64,000 nt of DNA from Emergomyces orientalis. Its lineage: Eukaryota; Ascomycota; Eurotiomycetes; Onygenales; Ajellomycetaceae. The number at the start of each line of letters is the position of its first letter. Positions within the stretch are counted from its first letter, which is position 1. The DNA lies in assembly GCA_002110485.1 (NCBI GenBank), contig MOWL01000092.1, positions 186,001-250,000 on the forward strand. The letters run 5' to 3'. Positions 33,101 through 43,529 of this stretch are shown piece by piece. The translations under genes and the position numbers were made by a program. Under the pieces are notes generated by a model. That model searched no databases. It had not been told where the DNA came from and saw only the letters and a program-made list of their open reading frames with translations.

Positions 33101-34541
33101 AGAGGGAGAAGCTGAAGGTAGGTACAGTACAATAATAGTCACCGCGCTCATCAACTGGAGATATATCATGGCTTCAACGAGTTAGCCACTTCTGAATAGG
33201 CGCTCTGACTACCCTTTTTGCGAAATATATCTGACAAAAAAGTATATATATCAGGGGTCATTCTATTAATATTCCTCTTCGTGGGTGCTAAAGTTTTGTA
33301 ACGCTGTGCTGATGTTACGTGATGTCATGAACCCCCGTGCTGAAGCTAAAATAAAAACGAAAAAGTCTATCTTCTTTTTCGCCTCGTGTTGGCGATGTTT
33401 CTGTTCGCTTCGGTTGACATCTTCCACAAATGCAAAATGCAGGGTTGTCTGTGGATGGATGTATACAATATGGATGAGGAAGGAAAGAAGATTAAAAAAT
33501 AATAAAAAAGCTCACACACATAAGGAAAGGTATGACTTTTTCTGTCTGTTTCTGGTCTTTTTTTTTGCCTTCTTTTACCTTTTTTGCCTCTGCCGAAGCC
33601 CTATCCAAACCCACGGAACCAGTCCCGTTAACGGCCTTTTCTGCAGGAACGAGCTCCAGCCGAAAAACCTAAAACAAAAAGTAAGAGCAAAAAGAGAGAG
33701 AAAAAACGGCTGAAAGGGGCCAGATCCGGCCGTGACCAGGATTCTTTTTTCTTCCTCTGTTTCTTTCCAAATTTTATTGGGGCGAGTTTTTTGGAAATTT
33801 CCCCTCCCCTCCAGTCTTCAGAGGGGTAGACCAGAAAGAAAAAAAGACATATTCCCTGTTACCATTCAATTGGATGAAAGTGGAAACGCCCATCCTCGGT
33901 TCACAGACAGAAATCCGCTTTTTGACGCGTTGTCTTTTCTCCTCCTGCCCCAGTCTCCCGACCGATCACGCCTTTGATTGCCCCATTCGCTTAAAATTAA
34001 AATACTAAATAAATAAATAAATAATAAAAGAAGAAATCCTCTGTTGCTGGGACAGAGCGGTAAAGTAACAACGGCTCTGTTCTCTTATTTTTTCGCCCTG
34101 CCAATTCATGTTCTTCGCAGGAAGGAATATGGACTGACACAATGAGCCACAGAACCAGCGACCCAATTTCAGCCAACCGCGATCTCCATGCAAAGGAAAT
34201 CATGAAGAGAGTTGTCTACCAGTTTCTGGTTGCTGCCGCCCAGCCAAGCACGGGCAGGGTAAGCAGCGGAGAGAGGAAGAGACGAAAGCTAAGCTAAACT
34301 GTGTTTATGTTTGTTGTGCGAGCAGAATGGGGTATGGAGCCACGTTCCAATTTTTCCCCCGAGGCCTGGTTCGGGCTTTCGGCGGGCGAGATTTTCGTTT
34401 CTTTTCTTTTCTTTCTTTCTTTCTTTTTTGTTTTTTTTGTCAGAGAGCCAAGAAAAAGGCCAAGTAAAGGAAGAAAAGAATTCGTCACTCTTTTCTTCTT
34501 GTTTCCACTTCTTTGTGTGTAGGATTTGCTCTAGGCCTCTT

Positions 34542-34557
34542 GGGGGGGGGGGGGGGG
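34542..34557. repeat. Run of 16 G
   Basis: Sixteen consecutive G bases flanked by CCTCTT and CTTATT. It could form intermolecular quadruplex structure and is prone to length error in sequencing. Confidence 0.9.
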
Positions 34558-35122
34558 CTTATTTTTGTGTGTATTTTTAATTATTTTTTTAGGAACAGCA
34601 TGTTTTCGGATAATATATATAGGAAGCTTTTCATGCTCTCTGGCAGGGTACCACAGCAAATCGGATAAAAATCCGGGATAAAATAAATAAAATAGAAACT
34701 AAAATGTAAAAATAATTAATAATACAATAAATAAGAAGAATAAAACGTCAGAAAGCCCAGCCTAAAAGCTTCCCTCGAACTCCACCCGCCCGCCTCCCGC
34801 CGCCCAATTCTTACTTAGCCTTCGTCATTCTCCGCCGCCTTTTTTGCACCGTTTTAATTCTCCTCGTCTCCTCGCCTCTTCGTCTCCTCGTCTCTTTCCC
34901 TCTCTCTCGTTGCCTGTTGTCACGGCTAAAATTATATGCACTACTCGTTTTCATCTGCAATTAAAATAAATAAACCCCAAATACGCTGACTTCCCATTGG
35001 TGAAGGCTACTAGCGCGAGCTCTGTTGTCCTGCTCGGTTGGTTGCAGGACCTAAAAAAGTATCTGTCGTCTGTTGCATTTTGCTGGACTCCTGTAAGTGG
35101 CTGCTTTGTCTTTTTTGTTTCC

Positions 35123-35172
35123 CTTTCTTTTCTTTTCTTTTCTTTTCTTCTTTCTTTTCTTCTTTCTTTTTT
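35123..35172. repeat. Polypyrimidine TTTTC repeat tract
   Basis: About 50 bases of T and C only, mostly TTTTC and CTTT units, about 1 kb upstream of the Ser/Pro-rich gene. The complementary strand is a purine tract of the kind that can adopt triplex structure. Confidence 0.85.
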
Positions 35173-36207
35173 CCCGCCTGTTCTGGTTGTTGCCCGATTC
35201 CTGCCTGGATACTGCGGACAACTCAGGGCTCTCACAGATAGACAGATAGCGAGAGAGAGAGACAGAGAGATACCACCAGCACAGTCTTCGTCACACCCCC
35301 CCGGCAGACACAAGTTCTCCCTCCATTCTCCTCTTCTCCCTTCTCCCTCACTCTCTCTAACTCTAACTGTTGTTCTGCCGTGACGTCTGCTCTGACTGTT
35401 CGCCTCTGTCTTTGCTGCTCCTGAATGGCGGTGGCGTATCCCTAACTCCGCTGTCTCCAGCGCTTGCCCTGTCCCCTTCACATTTTCTGCCCTCATTTTT
35501 CTCCTCTTGCGGCCGGCCCATTGGGATATCATCCTCGCGCTCCAGTTCGTCTTTCATGTCAATGCTGCTTGTTCCCGCTGGGCAACTCTGCAGGTCCCAT
35601 TGATTTTTCACTCTGATCACCTGGATCCAGTCTCCAGCTCTCTCCCGTTTCTCTTGTTCGCTGTTAAACCAGTCACCCCCCCAACCTCTGCAGCAGTTGT
35701 TGCTTTTGTCATCGTCCCATTTCTGTCAAACTTTCTGCAAGACTTAAAGTTTTAACTGTCCTGGAATCTATAAAGACCTTTCGCAAACCGTCGAACCCAA
35801 TACCTCCGCAAATCCTACCCGCCAGCGAACAAACATTACCATCCATTCTAAGCGTGACGGAGGAACTAGAAAGAAGCAACACTACTGCTCCTCTGCCGCT
35901 CCTGATTCTTTGCCAGACAAGGGTTAAAAAACATCCCACTGCGAAGCCCGAAACCCCACGCTCTGTTCTACTCTAGTCTCGCTCGCAACTGGCAGACGGA
36001 CTTCTACCTCTGGGCTGCCATCCGCCCACCGCCACGTATTTTATCGCGTGTCCAGCTTATCGCCCGTGAGCCGTTCTTTGCACATTCTTACTACGAAGGA
36101 AAAAAGAAAACACACTCAACTTGCACACACGACGTTTATATCATGCCATACTCTCGCTTGTCCTAAAGCACCTTCGTTCGAAAACGATAATAATACTTTT
36201 AAGGAGA

Positions 36208-37824
36208 ATGGTTCGTCTATCACAACTTTTCGAGGCAACCAGACGCGAAAGCGCAGAACAAAGCATGGAATCAGCCCAAACCCCTCCCTACGCCAGCCCC
36301 TCGCCCCAGTCTCCCCAATCCGTTGCGTCATCCAACCCGGGCTCCCCCGCCGCATCACTCTTCTCCGCTAGAACACATAATAGATTCCCTAGCTCCACAT
36401 CTTCGTTGGCCTCTTCGCCCGGTCTAGGGAGTCTCACAGAGGGATACAGCGCTATGAAGACGCAACTGACTGACGTCAAAGAGGAACCACTTGAGCGCGA
36501 AACGAATTTGGTTGGGGGAAGCCCTTATTTTGGTGAGTCTTGTCGCTTTTCGGTAAATGGAAGCAACCTACATTGTTTTCCTTCTAACATCTCTGGTGAA
36601 ACTGTAGCACATTTCAACCAGGTTCATGCGGATGATGGCTATCCCATAGTGCTGGAATCGCACGAATACGATCTTTCAGACGATGTGGTAGAAAAGCCAA
36701 GCTCACCCAAGAAACGAAAGTCAGATAGCGGCAGCACAACCACATCTTTTCGCGGTATCTCCCGCCTAAGTAACCGATTTACTTCCATGTCGTCAAAATG
36801 GAAACACAAACAGGGGGTAGACACCGCTGCGGTCTTGGAAAAGTATGACGAATCGCTGCGGTCGCGTGCAAATTCCGCGACATCGACATTGGTGAGCCCG
36901 ACTGTTAGCTCGCTATCCATCTGGCAAGGCCACAATTCCCCCTCTCCAGGAAGAACAGTCTTCGAAGAACGGATAAACGAGGCCGGCATTCCATCCATAG
37001 ACATCGACATGGCCAATCGACAAAGTATAATTGAAAGAGAACCAAAGCCAACCACACCCTTACTGCCGCCTTTGATGATGAATCTGCCGAATGGAGATAA
37101 CATATCGCCCACTCAGTCGCCATTACAGTCTCCCTCCGTAGCCGATGTGACTGACAACTCACACCCAGCTACAACCCATAACTCTCTCGACACTTCCCGA
37201 CCAACATGTCTTCCGTCGCCACCGCTATCCAAGCACGCCTCTCAATCATCCATTAGCCGACAATTGGCGGCTGCCAGAAGTCACGTCCCAGATGTCTCTC
37301 CAGTTGCAATGCCGGACACGGATGATGAGTGGTCAGACAAGCTTGGACATGCGAATTTCACTATACGTCCTGAACCATATCTTCCCACCGCTCGAACCCT
37401 CGAGGCGTTTGAAGAGCACAGAAATAATTGGGAGCTTGCCCGCTGCAACTACGCGAAACATCTTATTCGCATTTCAGAGCATTATGGCGCAACATCCAAT
37501 ATCTACAGGCTTACAGAGAAGAAATGGGATTCGGTAGAGGCTCGATGGAGAGAGAACCACGACCAACTTGCCGCGAGTTTGGAAGATAGCAGAGGCAATC
37601 CCGTCAGCTTAAGCAAACCAGATATCCACCTAGTCGACGCCATCAAAATTCCGCAGCTCGACGACAGAGGCAAATTCCCCGACCGTGGTGATGAGGATAT
37701 TGTTGGGCCAATGTCCGTGGCACCAGTTCCGCAACAATCCTCATACCCTTCGGGAAAATCTTTACGGAAGCGAACGTTCTTTAAATTCCTTCAAGATCTA
37801 TTCTCTCCTGGCATTAAAGCCTGA
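36208..37824 (+). CDS. Ser/Pro-rich hypothetical protein with conserved C-terminal block
   Basis: The frame from ATG 36208 (MVRLSQLFEATRRES) gives 538 residues unspliced. The track of Ser, Pro and Thr indicates mostly disordered protein. Two parts look structured: a middle segment around VLESHEYDLSDD, and a C-terminal block PYLPTARTLEAFEEHRNNWELARCNYAKHL...EKKWDSVEARW, rich in Trp, Glu and Lys, which recurs in unnamed Eurotiomycete proteins. A basic cluster SPKKRKSDS could be a nuclear signal. A likely 75-nt intron at 36533-36607 (GTGAGT donor, TTCTAAC branch site, TGTAG acceptor) is a multiple of three with no in-frame stop; removing it gives 513 residues and joins SPYF to AHFNQ. An in-frame ATG 29 codons upstream is a less likely start. 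Function unknown. Confidence 0.8.
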   Translation: MVRLSQLFEATRRESAEQSMESAQTPPYASPSPQSPQSVASSNPGSPAASLFSARTHNRFPSSTSSLASSPGLGSLTEGYSAMKTQLTDVKEEPLERETNLVGGSPYFGESCRFSVNGSNLHCFPSNISGETVAHFNQVHADDGYPIVLESHEYDLSDDVVEKPSSPKKRKSDSGSTTTSFRGISRLSNRFTSMSSKWKHKQGVDTAAVLEKYDESLRSRANSATSTLVSPTVSSLSIWQGHNSPSPGRTVFEERINEAGIPSIDIDMANRQSIIEREPKPTTPLLPPLMMNLPNGDNISPTQSPLQSPSVADVTDNSHPATTHNSLDTSRPTCLPSPPLSKHASQSSISRQLAAARSHVPDVSPVAMPDTDDEWSDKLGHANFTIRPEPYLPTARTLEAFEEHRNNWELARCNYAKHLIRISEHYGATSNIYRLTEKKWDSVEARWRENHDQLAASLEDSRGNPVSLSKPDIHLVDAIKIPQLDDRGKFPDRGDEDIVGPMSVAPVPQQSSYPSGKSLRKRTFFKFLQDLFSPGIKA

Positions 37825-39181
37825 CAGACGTCGACGAAGCTGGCCACTTTAGCCTGTGATCCTGTACCATATTGCCCATTCCCCCTTTTCGTCTCATTTT
37901 CTTTATTGTTCTACATAAGCCCCTTCAATTCTTGCATCTGTTGAATCAAATGCCCTTGTACAATCTGTCCACATGTTCTTCCCCCCCTTGTCAAGTTTGA
38001 TATGACTTTACGCTCTGGCTTTTTGAGGGTTACGGTTTTTCTTTCCTTTTTCCTACCATGCAACGACTGATCATGTTGGACGATAAATGACACTCCTTCA
38101 TAATGCCTCTTGCTAGCGATAGATACCCACCCCCACACTCCTTTTTAATATGCGCACACCTATTTATTGTCCCTCGAACATTTTATACCCATGATTTATT
38201 ACCCACATCTAGACCGTTCCTATTATCACTCTTACCTTCTACATACTTACCATGTGAAGGTTTGCTTTTTTTTTTTTTGTTTTTTCTTAAAACTTTTATA
38301 TTTTATTTATCGATAGACCGTTTTATGCCATTTTTACACTATACCTGCTCGGGAGGTTTCGCTCACGCTGGAAACAACCCTTCTTCTAATTTTTAAATGA
38401 TAATACAACATGAGGTGGCTCTGGAGCGATCAAATTCGGATTGGCAGCTGGAGAGAATGAGGGGAGAGGACAAGCGAGAGCAGGGGGTGGGGAAAAGCCG
38501 GAATATTGCAGAAGGCTAGCTACGAACCATGTTATCCCTTCCCTTCCGCCCCCTCCCTTTTCCTCAGTGAGCCCCATGACGCCAAATGGGCATGGATGGG
38601 CTCGAGTCTCGAGTGGCATCTCTATACTATTTACCAACTCATCTCGGGTCTAGGGCGTGTTTTATTACACGGACGTATACATATTCATGAAAATGCCCTA
38701 TAACCGTTTACCTTTGTCCATGCTCTATTATTATTATTATTATCATCTCGTTTATTGGCCACCTCCACTATCATTGCCATCCTTCATCGTTGCTTTTTTC
38801 GTTGTCTCTTTTGGGGATTTTTCTTATATCATAATGTCAAATACCAACCCACCCACCCACATCTGTATATGTGTACTCTACACGAGTTTACTGTTCCCCC
38901 TCTTCCTCCCCTCGAGACTCTCAGATCTAGTTTTATAACTCCGACTGATCAATACCACCCAACCCACATCACTTCCCATCAATACCTCTACTTCTCTTCT
39001 CTTCTCTTTTCTTCTCTTTGCTTTTCCTTTCTACCCCTACCGAATTATTCCCCAAATATACCACTCAGCTCACCCCCCCCCTCTATCCCCTCACCTTGGT
39101 TTCCAACATGTTTCATCCCAGACCACAGCATGGGCTTCTATTTTATTTGTCCATTGGAAACGGAAGAAGAAGAAGAAGAAG

Positions 39182-39213
<32 letters not shown>

Positions 39214-40682
39214 AAGAAATAAAAGAATCAAAGAAAGAACAGCCAACGGGGTAAATCTACCCTCGCATCCCACTTCCCCCTCTGACTTAGAAGGGATAGG
39301 GCAGAAAATGCTAGCAACTGAAAGCGAGGGGGGGAGGGGGAACTTAACTTGTGGGGAAACGGCGTTGGAGGTGTTGGTATTTTGTTATTGGGGCGTGGTG
39401 TAGCATGTTGAGTGGAATGGTTGTTGGGTGGATGATTTTGGATTTTGAATGGATTTGCATGATGATGATGATGATGGTTGAAAAGATGCCGGATTTATCA
39501 CTACATACCATATTAGATATCAGCCGATATTTTCGTAAAAGACGGTGCCAGATATTGCCAAAAAGGAAAAGTTTTTAAATAAAAAGTTTTAAAATTATAA
39601 AATTGTAAATCAACAGATTTTATTTCAATATTATATACATTACAGGCATCTATGTGAAATATGCAAATTTTTTTTTTTTTTGTATTGAGTTGTGGATTAT
39701 TTAAATACCTTTGTTGGAAGTAAAGGGGCAAAATTCGGGGTAATATGTTTGGGGGGCGGGGACGGAGAGATTGTTAGCTCGAGCGGAAGAGGTTTGATTG
39801 TCGTGGTTTTGTCGCAACCACCCCATTCAGGTCCCTGCGTGTTATTTTAGAGTATGGATATAGTATTAATTTGCTTAGGGGAGTCTTCTATATAACTAAA
39901 AAGATATAGAGGGAGCGCATTATGCATTCATGGGGTTTGCATGTTCTGCAGGTTTTGCGTTCGTATAAATAATGACCGTTCTGCCACTGAACAGCGTTCT
40001 AGTGCGTATTCTTTTTGCTTTTATTTCTGTTTTGGAAGTTGGTTGTAAGTAGTTGTTGGCGTTGGTGGGTTGTAAATCGGCCATGTGGATTTTGGTGTCG
40101 AAAAAAAAAAGTATTTACCAACCCCTAGAATAAATACATCCTAGATATCAACATTGCATACCGCAACTGGTGGGGAGCCTCCGTAGGGATAGTGAAACGG
40201 GGTATAGTAATCCATCGGGGTCAGAAAGAAATCCCCAAATGGTGGGCTGGCTTGATTTGTTGGATAGGGAGCCCCAGCTAACGTGAAGGGATCACTTCCC
40301 TTTCGTTTCATTGTCCGTTGTTGATGGATCCTATTAATTGGCTGGATTGGATCTGCTTAAAAATCGAGTCCTGCGCGGTGTCTTTGGAATCGGGATCAAA
40401 TGGCCCTCAGATACCGAGGATGGCTCGAGTGATTTGGAACGGGATTGAATCTGATTGTTGGCGGATCCTTCACGTTTTTGGAAGAGGATATGAAACGAAC
40501 AATTTTCTAAATTGTTCTCCCCTTGGCTCAGCTGTTTGTCCAGAGGACTCCTCCTCCTGTACGAATTGGAAAATCCTCACAACGTGGGGTTGGCCTCGAC
40601 AAACGCTGGCATCGGGCGAGCAGTATCTCCAAGCGAACAGCAGGCACTTGGGAGCCCGAGACTCTGAGTCTTGTTTCTCTTT
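37825..40682. other. Convergent spacer with simple repeats
   Basis: About 2.9 kb between the Ser/Pro-rich gene (+) and the DUF3176 gene (-). It contains C/T-rich and T-rich runs, ATT and GAA/CAA repeats and several A-runs. All frames are low-complexity translations. No gene or RNA was recognised. Confidence 0.65.
39163..39214. repeat. GAA repeat passing into CAA repeat
   Basis: Seven GAA triplets are followed directly by about ten CAA triplets. Triplet microsatellite in intergenic DNA; the encoded Glu/Gln runs are not part of a gene. Confidence 0.95.
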
Positions 40683-42661
40683 CTATCTTCTCCTATGAAC
40701 CACATCTCCCTCATCGACCTGTAGCTCCCAGGCATCGACCCCAGAAGTGGCCAATCTCGCCCTCACATTCGCCGCATTGTGCGTCATGTCGCTGAAACGG
40801 CTGAAACGGACGCTGTCTTCATCAGGCTTTTCCAATCCATGATACAACAACGCCAGAGAAGAATACTTCCATATTTCGACCTCGTGTCTCTTCGTGCACA
40901 GCATGACCAGACATAGAAAGAGTATCGTCGTGAGCACAATGAAAGTGGGCAGCGCAATCCAACGCCATCAAACTTGGATGAACTGTTCTGGAACTCCGAC
41001 GAGTCCCGTCACGGTTTGGTTGCTGGGTTGGAGCATGGAATATGTGAGTGAACGGGCGATGGTCTCTATCATATGCACTTTATCATCGATAGTGCGCGCG
41101 ATTCTGACGAAGGTGTTAGACGGACTGAAGTATTCCGTTGACGCGGGCCGGGTGGTTGCGTTTCCAAGAAGATTGAGGATAAGGCTCCCCCATAAAGTGT
41201 AGCCGGCCATGTAATCCACAACGAAGGTGGTGATCCTCTCCTTGTCCTTAACTGTGAGCAGAGGTTCCGTAACGTTCCAGTCGGAGAATTGATCCATCGA
41301 TGCTAAGCGGAGAGGCTCAGTTGTTATGATAGAAACGCCGGCCTCGACGGAAACGTTGTATCGCTGGACACAGTAGGTGAACATGCATTCCAAGGCTCTA
41401 GAAACTGGAGTTGTGTTTGTGAGAGAAGAATAGTCGATCTCCAACCAGCCTAAAGCGAATAGCGGGTTGTTAATGCCCGCGAAATTTCCCTCTATTTGTG
41501 GGGTAGTACCTGTGAGAGTGTTGCTTTCGTCCGGTTTGTAATTCAGGAGCCAAGCGATATAACTGGCTGCTCCAATTCCGTCATAAGGATTAACGATAGG
41601 AACGCCATGTTGAAACGAAATGGTGCAGTTTTCCTCCATCTTGAGTAAATCTCCCGGAGTACATGCTCCCTCCAACGTAACCTTATCCGCCATATCGATG
41701 CAGCGGCTGCAGACCCCGATAGAATGAAATATTGGCCAGGTGCAGTTTCCAGTGGGGCAGGATGGTTCGAGTTTTGGAGCCGAATCTCCATTGTATATGG
41801 CATTCATAATACCTTGTTCCAAAACCGCGTCCATCCCAAGGCGATTTAGTCCTTTAGCCACAATTATCATCATCAGCATTCAATTCGAAGAGGCAGATTT
41901 GACAAAACGATGACTCACCCTGTGCGGCATATGTCACATTGTCGGTACGTGCAACCGATACTTCACCCGACTCTCTGTATACAACCCCGACAGGATATAC
42001 GATTAATTGCTGCATGAAGGGCTCTAAAGCCACAGCCAAGATAGTAATTAAAGCACCGAGGGACACAAGATGCCTAGGCAGAAATGTTAATCATTCTCCA
42101 TATCCAGTTTGTTTATGGAGACTGTGCTCCAAATAAAATACTAACCCTCCACGAAAATAAAATATTATATACAGGGAACCTAAGGGTCCTCGGCTCGCGT
42201 CATCGAAAATTTGCAAGTCTTGCAGACGTCTCATATCCTTCAACCACAGCCATTTTAGCTGACTGATGGAGGCCACAATGGCGAACAAGATTGAAATTCT
42301 AACGATATTGGTGAGAATGGAAATGATAGCGTTGAGCTGTTCTGTGCATCAGCAATATTATAGGTGAAACTTTGGCAGCGGGTTTTTCAAAAATACTTAC
42401 TGTGATGTATTTAGACAATTCAGGCACTATTCCCCCTGAATGGGCAGCGAGTATCGCAATAGTCACTGCAAGAGCCAGTAGGCTTAAAACACAAGCTCCG
42501 ATTTCCCAGAGCCACCAATCGAGCACGAGCCTAGAATACCAATTCTGTCTCGAGGTATCTTCATGGGGTCCATCAGGACCTTCGACCCAAGTATGCACTG
42601 AGCTGCTCAACCACGCCTCGCGACTCGTCTTGCTGGGAAGGGACTGGTACAAAGGGAACAT
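40683..42661 (-). pseudogene. DUF3176 multi-pass membrane protein gene with one in-frame stop
   Basis: Four exons (42401-42661, 42146-42336, 41919-42073, 40683-41851) with good GT-AG signals total 592 codons in one frame. The DUF3176 pattern is clear: WWLWEIGACVLSLLALAVTIAIL, HSGGIVPELSKYI, LNAIISILTNIVRISILFAIVASISQLKW, FRGGHLVSLGALITILAVALEPFMQQ, CPTGNCTW in a Cys-rich extracellular part with many N-glycosylation sites, and a last membrane helix WRWIALPTFIVLTTILFLCLVM followed by ALLYHGL. A TGA at 40968-40970 interrupts the frame just before that last helix, where the family usually has Arg (CGA to TGA fits). Reading continues intact for another 95 codons. No intron removes the stop without losing the helix. 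The gene is either a recent pseudogene, or makes a truncated product of about 495 residues, or the base is an assembly error. Function of the family is unknown. Confidence 0.8.
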
Positions 42662-43529
42662 GGGAAGGTGGCAAGCAGCCCCGCAGAAAACATGAAAGGT
42701 ACTCGGTGGCTACATTTCATTGTTTGAGGTTCGTCTTCAGTTATGTAGGTACATATATATCCTGCCGAGTTTCAATGGAGCGTGTACATGTACATTGCTC
42801 AAAGCTAAAAATAACCCCTGGAGCAGCACCCCAGCAAAACCCCCCACGTTCGAAAGGAGACAGCTATCATAGCGTTGAAGTCGACCCTTGCAAGACGCTG
42901 TGCAGAAATCAATCTGCCTGTCAGCTGTTTCATGATTGGCGTCCTTGCCATCTGGCCGGCTGGAGGACAGAAGGAAAAGCAATAATAAGAGACGAAGCTG
43001 TATATAGTTCTGAACAGTCAATTGAGGGTGAGCAAAAGTTATTGTGCAATATGAGCAGGGTAAAAAAGGGGAAATGAAATTGAACGTACACTAATGGAAC
43101 TTTGTGTGTTGTTACTAGTTACTCGCTCTAAAAGCGGCAAATTCCCAAGGTTACAAATGAAACAACCCATGGAAGTATGAAAGAAACCTCAAGAGCCAGG
43201 TCAAAAGAAATCAGTAGTTTATGGTAATTGTTCAATCCATAATAAGACTCAATGCTTGCCTTGGGTTTCAATTACACATGAAAACAAATTCCTTGACAAA
43301 GGAAGAAAAAAGGTAGAAGTTATTAATCAAATAAAATCAGAAAGGCGACACTCCGAAAACGCTGGTTGGTGTAAGCCGTAGCCGGGGTCATTGCCAAATA
43401 TAGGGGAAACCTCCGTTCTATTAAACTAAATTAGGAAACGGCAATTTAAAGGGCAACGGACATCTTGTTAACCAGAGGAAATTGGCTGCTACTGATCGGG
43501 GAAGAAAACGCAAGCTATTATTGGCAGGA
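42662..43529. other. Intergenic region upstream of the DUF3176 gene
   Basis: About 870 bp between the DUF3176 start (-) and the 3' end of the polynucleotide kinase gene (-). It probably carries the DUF3176 promoter. No coding frame is supportable. Confidence 0.65.

Larger units (their letters stand above)
27786..36207. other. 8.4-kb gene-poor block
   Basis: Between alg14 and the Ser/Pro-rich gene I find no frame with a recognisable domain or a credible splice chain. It holds a tRNA-like remnant (28748-28776), a four-unit CCGGGA repeat (30085-30108), a 16-G run (34542-34557) and CT-rich tracts including a TTTTC repeat (35123-35172). The last 1.5 kb before 36208 is strongly pyrimidine-rich and is probably promoter and long 5' leader of that gene. 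Long non-coding transcripts are possible but cannot be read from sequence. Confidence 0.6.

Noticed and set aside
39018..39254. Frame with Arg/Thr or Glu/Gln runs
   Set aside because: Translation of the GAA/CAA microsatellite, not a gene.
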